Origin: Acuticoccus kalidii
GTDB taxonomy: Bacteria > Pseudomonadota > Alphaproteobacteria > Rhizobiales > Amorphaceae
Assembly (NCBI RefSeq): GCF_021556395.1
Contig: NZ_JAKGCS010000008.1
Location: forward strand, 174,398 to 238,397
Length of the DNA stretch: 64,000 nt
Direction: 5' to 3'
Positions 34,817 through 43,513 of the stretch are shown here, piece by piece. The position numbers and the translations under genes were made by a program. Under the pieces are notes generated by a model that was not told the DNA's origin, made no database searches, and saw only the letters and a list, made by a program, of their open reading frames with translations. How positions within the stretch are numbered: position 1 is the stretch's first letter; each line of letters starts with the position of its first letter.

Positions 34817-35770
34817 ATGAACGAAGTGGTCCGCGCACACGAGGTGATCGACACGCGCGAAATGCGCCGCGCGCTCGGTCAGTTCGCAACCGGGGTGACG
34901 ATCGTCACGTGTCTCGGCGAGGAGGGTGCGCCGGTCGGCATGACGGCGAATTCGTTCGCCTCCGTGTCGCTCGATCCGCCGCTCGTCCTGTGGTCCCTCG
35001 ACCGCCGGGCGCGCAGCTTCGCGGCCCTGTCGCAGGCCGAGCGCTTCGCCTTCTCCGTCCTCTCCCAGGATCAGGTCGAGCTGTCGAACCGCTTCGCGAA
35101 ACCCGGCGCCGACAAGTTCGCCGATATCGCTTGGCGCCCCGGCCTCGGCGGCGTGCCGCTGCTTCCCGACCCCGCGGCCCATTTCGAGTGCACGCGCCAC
35201 GCGGCCTTCGACGGGGGGGATCATCTCATCATCGTCGGCCGCGTCGAGCGCTTCGTGCGATACGACCGGCGCGGGCTCGTCTTCGCCGAGGGGCGCTATG
35301 GGGCGATCGCGCCGCATCCGGGCGCCGGCGGCGTCGCGGTGGAGGAGGAGGGCGCCCGCCACCCTTATGACGATTTCCTCCTGCCGCTGCTCTTCCGCGC
35401 TTACAGCCACCTCTTCAGAGGGTTCGCCGATTCGCTGACGGTCGAGGAGACCGATGGCGGCCAGATGCGGATCCTCTCGATCCTCTCCGCCGCCGGGCCC
35501 ACCAGCATCGGCGAGCTGCTGACCCGCACGATGCTCTCCCAAAGCCGGTTCGACGATGCCTGCAACGTCCTCGGCCGGCTCGGTTATGTGACCAGCGCGG
35601 GCGCGGGGGCGCTCGCGATTACCGCCCAGGGGGAAGCAAAGCTCGCTGAACTCCTGCGCCATGCCGCCGAGCGGGAGCGGGAAAGCACCGGCTCCCTCGA
35701 TGCGACGGAGGTCGAGATGCTGCGCGCGCTGCTGCGCAAGCTCGTCTTCCATCACGAAGGCGAGCGATGA
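34817..35770 (+). CDS. Flavin reductase-like domain protein with C-terminal winged-helix domain
   Basis: Residues 1-165 are a flavin reductase / FMN-binding split barrel (MRRALGQFATGVTIVTC, GMTANSFASVSLDPPLVLWS, SFAALSQAERFAFSVLSQDQ, HLIIVGRVERF). Residues 190-317 look like a MarR-type winged helix (ISILSAAGPTSIGELLTRTMLSQSRFDDACNVLGRLGYV, then TAQGEAKLAELL). Flavin reductases supply reduced flavin to two-component monooxygenases; the DNA-binding part suggests a flavin-dependent regulator or self-regulating enzyme. It heads a probable operon with a thiolase-like and a DUF35 gene. No monooxygenase gene lies nearby. The start could also be ATG at residue 16. Confidence 0.82.
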   Translation: MNEVVRAHEVIDTREMRRALGQFATGVTIVTCLGEEGAPVGMTANSFASVSLDPPLVLWSLDRRARSFAALSQAERFAFSVLSQDQVELSNRFAKPGADKFADIAWRPGLGGVPLLPDPAAHFECTRHAAFDGGDHLIIVGRVERFVRYDRRGLVFAEGRYGAIAPHPGAGGVAVEEEGARHPYDDFLLPLLFRAYSHLFRGFADSLTVEETDGGQMRILSILSAAGPTSIGELLTRTMLSQSRFDDACNVLGRLGYVTSAGAGALAITAQGEAKLAELLRHAAERERESTGSLDATEVEMLRALLRKLVFHHEGER

Positions 35771-35813
35771 TCGTACGGGCGTCCGTCATGCCAGCAAAGG
35801 CGCGATATCGAGC

Positions 35814-37016
35814 GTGAGCGCGGCCTATGACGGCGTGGTTCTCGCCGCCCCTTTCTCGCTGAAGCCGCACCGGAGTGAAGCGCCGACCCTTCGCCTCGTC
35901 GCCGAAGTGATCGCGGGCGTTCTCGACACAGCGGGCCTGCGCCACGGCCAACTCGACGGCCTCAGCGTGACGAGTGGGACGACGGGAGCCGAAACCGCGC
36001 TCGGCATCGCCGACCATCTCGGCCTTTCCTGCCGTTATCTCGACGGTCCGGTCCTCGACGGAGCGAGCGCAATCGCTGCCGCCCGGCGTGCCGCCCGTCT
36101 CGTCGCTGCCGGTGATGTCGACATGGTGGCGGTGATCGGCGCCGATCGGGGACCGGTGGCCGCGCCGCCGGTGTCGCCGCAAACGTTCGACCCTGTCGCG
36201 GCCGACCGCGAGACGATCGTTCTCGCGCTCATCACCCAGGCCATGATGCGTCGCGGGGCGACGCGGGAGGATTTCGCCCGCCTCTGTCTTGCGCAGCGGA
36301 CCAACGCGCACCGCCTCCCTTTCGCGCTCCACAATGACGGCCCGATGGCGTTGGAGGACTATCTCGACGCCTCCGTCCTCGCCGCGCCCCTCGTCGTCCA
36401 CGACCGGCCGACCCCGATCTCGGGCGGTGAGGGTTTTCTGGTGCTGCGTGAGGTGGATGCGGTCGCCGCCCGGCTTCCGTTCGCGCGCATCCTCGCCGCC
36501 ACCGAGCGGCACAACGCCTACCGGTTCGACGATCTGCAGTTCCGTGGCGGCCTTGCGCGGGACGCTGAAACGTTTTGGCTCGAAGCCGGGATCGAGCCGG
36601 ATGCCATCGACATCGTCGAGACGAACGATGAATGCCCCGCCTTTTCGATCATGCAGTTCGAGGACGCGGGCCTCTGCCTCAAGGGCGAGGGGCCGGCCTT
36701 CGTCCGCGCGCACACGCTGACGCGCGACGGATCGCTCGCGCATAACACGTCCGGCGGTCTCCTCGCTGCCGGGCGCCCCGGCGCGGCGGGCGGTCATCTC
36801 GCCCTCGTCGAGGCGATCCGCCAGGTGACGGGATCGGCCTTCGCCGACACCGCGGAGGGGCGGGTGTCCTGGCAGGTCGCCGGCGCGCGCGTCGGCCTCG
36901 TCTCCGCCTTGGGCGGCGTCGCCTATGATCGCGGCCTCGCATCGGCTGCGATGGTCATCGCCGGCGATGGCGCCGGAGATGTTGATGGCGCCGGTGCGCA
37001 AGGCGAGCCGGCGTGA
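35814..37016 (+). CDS. Thiolase-like protein lacking the catalytic cysteines (SCP-x/Ltp2 type)
   Basis: The 400-residue protein has the thiolase fold layout (LDGLSVTSGTTGAETALGIADHLG, FVRAHTLTRDG, HNTSGGLLAAGRPGAAGGHLALVEAIRQVTG). The nucleophile position reads VLDGASAIAAA with no Cys, the GHP motif reads GRP, and the C-terminal CxG motif reads SALGG. It thus cannot be a classical thiolase. Cys-less thiolases paired with a DUF35 protein, such as Ltp2 with ChsH2, are acyl-CoA retro-aldolases. The GTG start at 35814 gives the family N-terminus. It overlaps the following DUF35 gene (GTGA), which supports a complex. Confidence 0.8.
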   Translation: MSAAYDGVVLAAPFSLKPHRSEAPTLRLVAEVIAGVLDTAGLRHGQLDGLSVTSGTTGAETALGIADHLGLSCRYLDGPVLDGASAIAAARRAARLVAAGDVDMVAVIGADRGPVAAPPVSPQTFDPVAADRETIVLALITQAMMRRGATREDFARLCLAQRTNAHRLPFALHNDGPMALEDYLDASVLAAPLVVHDRPTPISGGEGFLVLREVDAVAARLPFARILAATERHNAYRFDDLQFRGGLARDAETFWLEAGIEPDAIDIVETNDECPAFSIMQFEDAGLCLKGEGPAFVRAHTLTRDGSLAHNTSGGLLAAGRPGAAGGHLALVEAIRQVTGSAFADTAEGRVSWQVAGARVGLVSALGGVAYDRGLASAAMVIAGDGAGDVDGAGAQGEPA

Positions 37017-38023
37017 CCGTCCAAGAGGCGCGGCGCGAGGGTCTCGGCACGCTCGATCTCGTCGCCGCGCGCGGGGGCGGCCTTCAACTTCCGACTTGCG
37101 ATCATTGCGGGGAGATCGCATGGCCGCCGCGGCTTGTGTGTGGGCGCTGTCATTCGCTCGATACGCCGCGCTGGTGCGAGGTCGGACCCGGCGGCCGGAT
37201 CGAGGCGATGACGCTCGTCCACGCCGCCCTCGGCCGTGCGCACGTGGATCGCCCGCCGGTGCCGGTCGCGATCGTCCATCTCGATTTCGGCGCCGAGATC
37301 ATCGCGCTGACCCATGCCAATGTCACTTATGGTGATCGGGTCGACGTGTTCGCCGAACTCGACCGGACGGGCCGCGCCGTCCTTGTCGCGGTGCCGCGGG
37401 GGATGGGCCATCCGAGCGTGGCCGAGGTGCGGGAAAGTCTGGGACTGTCGATGAGCGTGAGAGAGATTGCCTTGTTCGGGGGCGGATCCCGCCTCGCCGA
37501 TGCGATCGAGCGCATCGGTCCGAGGGTGAGTATCAGCGGACGAGGTGGCGAAGCGCCGGACGGCGTGGTGGTGATGCTACCGACGCTCGACCCGATCGAC
37601 GCGGGCGCGCGCGACATGCGCTTCGGCGACCTCCTCCTCGCGACCGAGCGGATGGCCGACCATCTGCGTACCGCGGCGACACTCCTGATGGAACGTGTGG
37701 CGCAGGAGCCGGTGACGCTCGTTGCCGTTCTGCCCGACCGCGCGCTCTGCCCCGCGCCGAACGATAGCGGAGGCGCCGCCGCCGCGGCCGCCGCCTTCAG
37801 CCTGGTGAGCGCCACACGCCAGCGATGGCGCCCCGAGGGGCTCCGCGTCGTCACCGCCCTCGTCGACGACACGGTGGACACCGTGACGCTCGCCGGTGCG
37901 CTCCTCGACGTGTTCGAGGCGACGTCGGACTATGTGGCGATCGGCCCGCGCGCCGCCGCGACGTTCGAGAGCTGGCGCAACGACCCGATGCGCCTCGAGC
38001 GGGAGAGTATGGGTTATCTCTGA
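37013..38023 (+). CDS. DUF35 zinc-ribbon/OB-fold protein fused to a degenerate SDR-like domain
   Basis: Residues 1-135 form a DUF35 unit: zinc ribbon Cys29, Cys32, Cys43, Cys46, then an OB fold (GRIEAMTLVHAALG, VPVAIVHLDFGAEIIAL, GDRVDVFAEL). Residues 150-336 resemble a short-chain dehydrogenase that has lost its cofactor loop and the Tyr-Lys pair (EIALFGGGSRLADAIERIG, DGVVVMLPTLDP, then SATRQRWRPEGLRVVTALVDD). DUF35 proteins bind thiolase-like partners and may deliver acyl-CoA. The gene starts inside the stop of the Cys-less thiolase gene. The SDR assignment is by pattern only; its role may be structural. Confidence 0.75.
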   Translation: MTVQEARREGLGTLDLVAARGGGLQLPTCDHCGEIAWPPRLVCGRCHSLDTPRWCEVGPGGRIEAMTLVHAALGRAHVDRPPVPVAIVHLDFGAEIIALTHANVTYGDRVDVFAELDRTGRAVLVAVPRGMGHPSVAEVRESLGLSMSVREIALFGGGSRLADAIERIGPRVSISGRGGEAPDGVVVMLPTLDPIDAGARDMRFGDLLLATERMADHLRTAATLLMERVAQEPVTLVAVLPDRALCPAPNDSGGAAAAAAAFSLVSATRQRWRPEGLRVVTALVDDTVDTVTLAGALLDVFEATSDYVAIGPRAAATFESWRNDPMRLERESMGYL

Positions 38024-38110
38024 ACGTCGCGCGCCCGGCCGCGAGCGATGACCCGGCCCGCGCGAACCGTCCGGATCGCGCCGCCGCCGAATCATGCGCG
38101 CCGGGGCTGG

Positions 38111-38944
38111 CTAACGTCGGCGCCGTGGGCGGGACGTGCCCGCCGGCGCAGCGGCCCGTCCCCGCCGGGCGGCGCGGGCTTGGCGGGTGGTGGTCGCCGC
38201 GGTTCCCGCGCCGAATTCACCGAGCGCGGCGGCCATCCCCTTTTCGTAGATCTCGCTGTCGATCGCGCTGACCGAGAGCGCGAAGCCCTGCGCGGCGCGC
38301 GCCGTGCCGCCGGCTGCATCCATCGCGAAGGCGCCGCAGGGAATGCCGGCCTTGCGGCAGGCGGCGAGGATCGTCTGGCACGCGGCCTCGTGCTCGCGCG
38401 AGCCGGGTGCGGCACCCAGCGAGAGCGACAGGTCGCCGGTCCCGATGAACACGAAATCGATGCCCGACCGGGCGATCTCCTCGGCCGCTTCGACCCCGGC
38501 CGCCGTCTCGATCATCACGCCGGCGACGATCGCCCCGTTGGCGTTCGCAATGTGGCCGGCGAAGTCGGCGAGTGGCCGGATCCCGCCACCGGAGCGATTG
38601 CCATCCGGCGGATAGCGGCACGCGCGCGCCACGGCATGCGCCGCCGCGCCACTTTCGACGAGCGGCACGATGATCCCTTCCGCGCCGGCGTCCAGCGCTT
38701 CGCCGATCGAGGCGGGATGATCATCGCGCGTGCGCACCATGACGGGGGCGGAGGAGATACCGATCGCCGCTTCGAGCGAGAGGCGGTCGAAGAGGCCGTG
38801 CTGCATGTCGACGACGATCGCGTCCGGATCGTGCCGACAGGCGATCTCGATGAGCGGGATATGGCCGAGGGTGAACCAGATGACGCCGACGGGCGTCCCG
38901 GAGGTCAGAGCGGGCTTCAGCCGCGGGTTCGAGGGGTCGAGCAT
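38111..38944 (-). CDS. HpcH/HpaI-family aldolase
   Basis: The 277-residue protein belongs to the HpcH/HpaI class II aldolase family (TIM barrel): VGVIWFTLGHIPLIEIACRHDPDAIVVDMQHG, a Gly-rich AEGIIVPLVESG, ACRYPPDGNRSGGG, VMIETAAGVEAAEEIA with the metal ligand Glu, and DFVFIGTGDLSLSLG with the Asp ligand. Such enzymes cleave 4-hydroxy-2-oxo acids to pyruvate and an aldehyde. The last 30 residues are an Arg/Ala-rich tail (ATTTRQARAARRGRAAAPAG) not usual in the family. Start 38944 follows GAGG. It is divergent from the aminotransferase gene and convergent with the DUF35 gene. Confidence 0.87.
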   Translation of the reverse strand: MLDPSNPRLKPALTSGTPVGVIWFTLGHIPLIEIACRHDPDAIVVDMQHGLFDRLSLEAAIGISSAPVMVRTRDDHPASIGEALDAGAEGIIVPLVESGAAAHAVARACRYPPDGNRSGGGIRPLADFAGHIANANGAIVAGVMIETAAGVEAAEEIARSGIDFVFIGTGDLSLSLGAAPGSREHEAACQTILAACRKAGIPCGAFAMDAAGGTARAAQGFALSVSAIDSEIYEKGMAAALGEFGAGTAATTTRQARAARRGRAAAPAGTSRPRRRR

Positions 38945-39182
38945 CGGGAGCCTCGCTTCGGTTTTCGGAGCGACTCGCTCTCGGTCGGATCGACCGGTCG
39001 TGAGACGCTTGCGATCGGAGAACGAGGGCGTCCGGCCCTCGTCGGCGAAGGGCACTCTAGCGGTCTTGACCGCGCACCGCACGGCCGCGATGTGGCGCGG
39101 GTGGGAGCTGACGCCGAAGGACCGTATTGGGTTGACCGCGCCGCTCCAAACATGGCCTCGTCACGCCGAGCAACGAAAGTCG

Positions 39183-40391
39183 ATGTCCATGCATCAATCG
39201 CCGTCGAACGGGCCCCGCGAAGGACTGGCGGAGGCCGGTCTTCGCCCCCTGATCCGCAATCTCGAAACCGACAATATCGCCGATCTCGCGACCAAGGCGA
39301 ACGCGATGGGCGATGTCGTGCGCCTCTGGTATGGCGAAGGTGATATCGTGACGCCGCCTTTCATTCGCGAGGCGGCGGCGGCGTCGATGAACGCCGGAGA
39401 CACGTTCTACGTTCCCGATATGCGCGGCAGAGCGGAGCTCGTCGCGGCGCTGGCGCGGTATCAGACCACGCTCCACGGCCGGCCGATCGGCGAGGATCGA
39501 TCGACGGTGACGCCCGGCGGGATGCAGGCCGTTCACCTGGCGATGATGCTCGTGTGCGATCCGGGCCAGAACGTCGTCTATGTCGAGCCGCAATGGCCCA
39601 ATATCCGCCATGCGATCACCCTTGCCGGCGGCCGGCCGATCGCCGTCGGGCTCGACATGACGGTGCACCGGCCGCGGCTCGACCTCGACCGCCTGTTCGC
39701 CGCCTGCGACGAGAGCACCGCCGCGATCTGCTTTTCGAGCCCCTGCAATCCGACCGGGTGGACCGCCTCGGCCGACGAACTCGCCGCGATCCTCGACTTC
39801 GCCCGGGCACGCGGCATCTGGGTCATTTCGGACGAGGTCTACAACCGGCTCTGGTTCGGCAACGAAGCGGCCGCGCCCTCGATGATGCGCCTTGCCGAGC
39901 CGGAGGATCGCGTCCTCACCGTCAACTCCTTCTCGAAGGCGTGGGCGATGACGGGCTGGCGCGTCGGCTGGCTCGGCCATCCGCCGTCGATCCAGCCGGT
40001 GCTGTCGGCCGTCACCCAATACGTCAATTCCGGCACGGCCGCGTTCGTCCAGGCGGGTGCAGCCGCGGCGCTCAAAGAGGGCGAGCCGCTGGTCGCCGAG
40101 ATCCGCGAGCGCTGCCGCAGCGGGCTCGATGCGGCCTATGAGATCCTCTCCGAGATTCCGTCCGTCCACCTGCCGGAAAAGCCGCTCGGCGGCATCTACG
40201 CCTTTTTCCGCCTCGAGGGTGAGGACGACAGCCGCGCCGCTTGCCGGCGGATCCTGGAGGAGGCGAAGGTCGGGCTCGCGCCGGGCTTCATGTTCGGGGA
40301 GGCGGCGCGGCCGTTCCTGCGCATGTGCGTCTTTCGCGATACCGGCACCGTGCGCGAGGCGGCCGGCCGCATCGCCGCCGCCCTGCGCTGA
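39183..40391 (+). CDS. PLP-dependent class I/II aminotransferase
   Basis: The 402-residue fold-type I aminotransferase has the PLP-binding lysine at about 252 in NSFSKAWAMTGWRVGW. It also has VTPGGMQAVHLAMM, the Asn-containing SSPCNPTGW, SDEVYNRLWF and C-terminal PFLRMCVFRD with the carboxylate-binding Arg. It resembles the aspartate/aromatic aminotransferase branch. It is probably cytosolic. ATG 39183 or 39189 could start it. A GNAT gene follows 11 bases after the stop. The aldolase gene is divergent, which suggests a shared pathway making or using 2-oxo acids, but the substrate is unknown. Confidence 0.9.
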   Translation: MSMHQSPSNGPREGLAEAGLRPLIRNLETDNIADLATKANAMGDVVRLWYGEGDIVTPPFIREAAAASMNAGDTFYVPDMRGRAELVAALARYQTTLHGRPIGEDRSTVTPGGMQAVHLAMMLVCDPGQNVVYVEPQWPNIRHAITLAGGRPIAVGLDMTVHRPRLDLDRLFAACDESTAAICFSSPCNPTGWTASADELAAILDFARARGIWVISDEVYNRLWFGNEAAAPSMMRLAEPEDRVLTVNSFSKAWAMTGWRVGWLGHPPSIQPVLSAVTQYVNSGTAAFVQAGAAAALKEGEPLVAEIRERCRSGLDAAYEILSEIPSVHLPEKPLGGIYAFFRLEGEDDSRAACRRILEEAKVGLAPGFMFGEAARPFLRMCVFRDTGTVREAAGRIAAALR

Positions 40392-40402
40392 GAGGAGACT
40401 TC

Positions 40403-40897
40403 GTGAGCGTGATCTACCGTGAAGCCGGCCGCGACGATGTCGCGTCGATCGTCGCCATGCTCGCCGACGACGAGCTCGGCAAGACCCGCGAGACCGTGTC
40501 CGATCCGCCCGATCCCGCCTATTTCGAGGCGATCGACGCGGTGCTCGCCAACCCGAACGACCGGATCATCGTCGCCGAGCGGGATGGCGTGGTGATCGCG
40601 TGTGCGCAGCTCACGATCCTGCACGGGCTCAGCCGCCGCGGCGCGCGGCGCGCGCTGATCGAAGCGGTCCGCGTCGCCGGCGGTGAGCGCGGTACGGGCG
40701 TCGGCGCGAGCCTCATCCGCCACCTCGTCGGGATTGCTCGCGAGAACGGGGCCTCGCTCGTTCAGCTCACCTCCGACAAGAGCCGAACCCGCGCGCACGC
40801 CTTCTATGAGCGGCTCGGCTTCAAGGGCACCCATCTCGGCATGAAGCTCGAGCTCGGCGTGTCGCCTGCCGAACGGCCGCCGAAAAGGCCGGCCTGA
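40403..40897 (+). CDS. GNAT-family N-acetyltransferase
   Basis: The 164-residue protein has the GNAT fold: N-terminal REAGRDDVASIVAMLADDELG, the acetyl-CoA pyrophosphate loop GGERGTGVGASLIRHLV (R-x-x-G-x-G pattern) and motif B HAFYERLGFKGTHLGM. The GTG at 40403 follows AGAGGAGA. It is encoded directly after the aminotransferase gene, perhaps co-transcribed, and could acetylate an amine or amino acid in the same context. GNAT substrates cannot be read from sequence. Confidence 0.88.
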   Translation: MSVIYREAGRDDVASIVAMLADDELGKTRETVSDPPDPAYFEAIDAVLANPNDRIIVAERDGVVIACAQLTILHGLSRRGARRALIEAVRVAGGERGTGVGASLIRHLVGIARENGASLVQLTSDKSRTRAHAFYERLGFKGTHLGMKLELGVSPAERPPKRPA

Positions 40898-40996
40898 AGA
40901 CCGGCCGCCCAAACGCCGATCCCCCGCGAAGAGGTGCTTGCATTTTCATACGTCCTGGTCCGAACTCACCCTGACACTCAGATCGGGAGGACCACG

Positions 40997-41773
40997 ATGA
41001 GAGGCCTTTTCGCAGCAATTCTGTTCGTCGCCGGCACCGGATTGGCGTCCGCCGAGACGCTCACGGTCGGTGCCTATCCGGCCAATCCGCCCTGGGAGGT
41101 GAAAGCGGCCGACGGCTCCTTCGAAGGCTTCGAGGTCGACCTCGCGGAGGCGATCGCCGGCAAGCTCGGCATGGACATCGCCTTTCAGGATCTCGGCTTT
41201 CAGGCCCTCTTCGCGGCGACGAGCTCGGGCCGTGTCGATGTCGCGATCTCCTCGATCACGATCACCGAGGACCGCCTGAAGAACCAGGATTTCACGCAAG
41301 GCTATTATGACGCCGATATCGGGCTCGGCGTGCGCGCCGACGGCGATGTCGCGACGGTGGAGGACCTCAACGGCAAGCCCGTCGGCGTCCTCTCCTCCTC
41401 GACGGGCGAGGCGTGGGCGAAGGAGAACCAGGCCGTCTACGGCTTCTCGGCGATCCGCGGCTACAACGCCTATCAGGACATGCTCCTCGACCTGCAGGCC
41501 GGCCGCATCGCGGGCGCGGTGAGCGACATCACGGGCCTCCAATATGCCTTCGAGAAGATGCCGGCCCTCAAGGTCGCGGCGCGGATCAAGACCGGCGACC
41601 GTTACGGCATGATGCTCGCGAAGAATTCGCCCCTCACCGAACGGGTCAACGACGCGATTTCGGCGCTCAAGGAAGACGGCACGCTCGCCGCGATCTACGA
41701 GACCCATCTCGGAGTCGCGCCCGATCCGGGGACGAGCACGGTGACGGTGCTCGATCTGCCGACCGCCGATTGA
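40997..41773 (+). CDS. Polar amino-acid ABC transporter substrate-binding protein
   Basis: The 258-residue protein has a Sec signal (LFAAILFVAGTGLASAE) and a family 3 solute-binding domain (TLTVGAYPANPPWEV, GFEVDLAEAIAGKLG, SGRVDVAISSITITEDR, LNGKPVGVLSSSTGEAWA, ISALKEDGTLAAIYETHLG). Such proteins bind polar amino acids or opines. The stop overlaps the next start (TGATG). Only one permease gene follows and no ATPase gene; the missing subunits must be supplied from elsewhere. Confidence 0.9.
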   Translation: MRGLFAAILFVAGTGLASAETLTVGAYPANPPWEVKAADGSFEGFEVDLAEAIAGKLGMDIAFQDLGFQALFAATSSGRVDVAISSITITEDRLKNQDFTQGYYDADIGLGVRADGDVATVEDLNGKPVGVLSSSTGEAWAKENQAVYGFSAIRGYNAYQDMLLDLQAGRIAGAVSDITGLQYAFEKMPALKVAARIKTGDRYGMMLAKNSPLTERVNDAISALKEDGTLAAIYETHLGVAPDPGTSTVTVLDLPTAD

Positions 41774-42450
41774 TGAGCCTCCTCGACACGTTCTTCAATG
41801 TCGAGGTGATGGCCGAGACCCTGCCGATGCTCTGGCGGGGTCTCGTCAACACGGTCTTCCTGTCGTCGACGGCGATCGTGTGCGGGGTGCTCCTCGGTAT
41901 CTTGTGGTGCCTGCTGCGCCTTTACGGGCCGACGCTGGCGCTGCGCTGGACGACAGTCTTCCTGATCGACGTCTTCCGCGCGATCCCGATCCTCGTCATC
42001 CTGGTCGTGATCTATTATGCGTTGCCGTTCGTCGGCATCAGCCTGTCGTCCTTCACATCGGCCGCCCTCGCGCTCTCATTGGTGCTCGCGGCGTTCACGG
42101 CGGAGGTCTTCCGCGCCGGGATCGAGAGCCTGCCGCCGGGTCAGTTCGAGGCCGCCCGCGCCCTCGGCCTGCCCTTTCCGGTGACGCTCTGGAAGGTCGT
42201 TCTGCCCCAGGCGGTGCGCGTCGCCGTGCCGCCACAGACCTCGAACTGCGTCGCGATCGCGAAGGACACGAGCCTTGCCTCGGTGGTTGCGATGCCGGAC
42301 CTCTTGAAACAGGCGACGGATGCCCAGGCGTTGACGGCGAACCCGTCCCCGCTGATCGCCGCCGCCCTCATTTATTTCGTGATCCTGTGGCCGGCGGTTC
42401 GCCTGGTGTCCTATCTCGAAATCAGGTCGAAGCGCGCCCACACCGGCTAG
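41773..42450 (+). CDS. Amino-acid ABC transporter permease (HisM/GlnP type)
   Basis: The 225-residue permease has about five membrane helices and the conserved EAA loop EVFRAGIESLPPGQFEAARALGLP followed by LPQAVRVAVPPQTSNCVAIAKDTSLASVV. These are diagnostic of HisMQ/GlnP-type permeases. It is coupled to the binding-protein gene by a one-base overlap. These transporters can work with a homodimer of one permease, so the single gene may suffice, but the ATPase is absent from the window. Confidence 0.9.
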   Translation: MSLLDTFFNVEVMAETLPMLWRGLVNTVFLSSTAIVCGVLLGILWCLLRLYGPTLALRWTTVFLIDVFRAIPILVILVVIYYALPFVGISLSSFTSAALALSLVLAAFTAEVFRAGIESLPPGQFEAARALGLPFPVTLWKVVLPQAVRVAVPPQTSNCVAIAKDTSLASVVAMPDLLKQATDAQALTANPSPLIAAALIYFVILWPAVRLVSYLEIRSKRAHTG

Positions 42451-42963
42451 ATTCCACGCACGGCGGGGCCGTGATTGAACGACGCCCTCTCATTCCTTTG
42501 GAGAGTCTGGCCCTGTCATTCCTCCGGAGCCGTCATGCGAACGCCATCGCCCGGCGGCCCGGATCGGTCACCCGAAGGGCCGGAGCGAAGCGGAGGACGG
42601 CGCAGCCGTTGACGGATCCGGGCCGCCGGGCGACCCTCGCGGCATGATGGATCGGGCCGTCCCCGGCACGGCACGACGGGGGGCGGCGCTGCGGCAAGGT
42701 CCGTCGTGTCGTGGGGTGGTGCCGGCGGAACCGCTGCGGCGAGGGCGTTCCCCCCTCGCGCTCCCCCCGCCTCGCCGGCCGGCAGGTTTGCAGGACAGAC
42801 GGTCGCTGCGCGCCCGGCTGACCTTCAAACCGCCATGAGGCTGGGTCGGAGTTCGGCGGCGTCAAGCGCCCGTCCTCGCCATGCTCGCTGCGCTGCGCGT
42901 GGCTCCGGGCGGACGCTTGACCCCACCGAACTCCTGGAGACATCGCGCAAAGGGGAATGGCGA
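42451..42963. repeat. Non-coding gap with a 22-bp inverted repeat
   Basis: No gene was found in this 513-bp interval. An inverted repeat has 22-bp arms at 42549-42570 and 42610-42631 (GCCCGGCGGCCCGGATC pairing with GATCCGGGCCGCCGGGC, one mismatch further in) around a 39-base spacer. GC-rich palindromic units of this kind are often dispersed intergenic repeats in Alphaproteobacteria; whether it is repeated elsewhere in the genome cannot be seen. Confidence 0.6.
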
Positions 42964-43302
42964 TCAGCCATATTTGCGGGCGAACGCTTCGTCGCTGGTG
43001 GCAAGGTAGATGATGCCTTCGATGATCGCGACGATCCCCGGGATCACGGTCCAGAAGAAGACGAGATAGAGTAGCCCCCAACCGATCTGGCCGAGATAGA
43101 AGCGGTGAGCGCCGAAGGAGCCGAACAGGAAGGCGAGGACAGCGGCGATGACTTTGTTCTTCCGCGGATAGACCGGCGCCTGCGGGGCGCCGCACGTCGG
43201 GCAGGCGGTGGCGTCGAGCGGGATCGAGGCACCGCAGCGATAGCAAAATTTCTGCTCGACCGCGTCGCGGACGCTGGTTCCGACGGGATGATCGGCGGAC
43301 AT
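42964..43302 (-). CDS. TM2-domain membrane protein with zinc ribbon
   Basis: The 112-residue protein has a small zinc ribbon (Cys20, Cys23, Cys34, Cys37) followed by a TM2 domain: KNKVIAAVLAFLFGSFGAHRFYLG, GLLYLVFFWTVIPGIVAIIEGI and a basic end. The GAHRFYLG motif between two helices is diagnostic. TM2 proteins are small membrane proteins of unclear function. It is monocistronic and divergent from the cyclase-family gene. Confidence 0.9.
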   Translation of the reverse strand: MSADHPVGTSVRDAVEQKFCYRCGASIPLDATACPTCGAPQAPVYPRKNKVIAAVLAFLFGSFGAHRFYLGQIGWGLLYLVFFWTVIPGIVAIIEGIIYLATSDEAFARKYG

Positions 43303-43513
43303 CTTTGGCTCCTGACCCTGGTCCGGCGCGTTCCGGATCCTGTGAACGAGGTAGGCGGCGCCCCCGCGGGTGTCCAGCGGGTGCGTCGACTTCGGGCGGC
43401 GTGCCCTTCGCGCCGGCGGTGCGCGCGGGGGCGCTTCGATGTCGGCGCAAGAGGCATTTGCATTTGCATGGAAATTGCCCCTACGCTTCCGGCGCGCTGT
43501 TGGAGGGCTTCAG

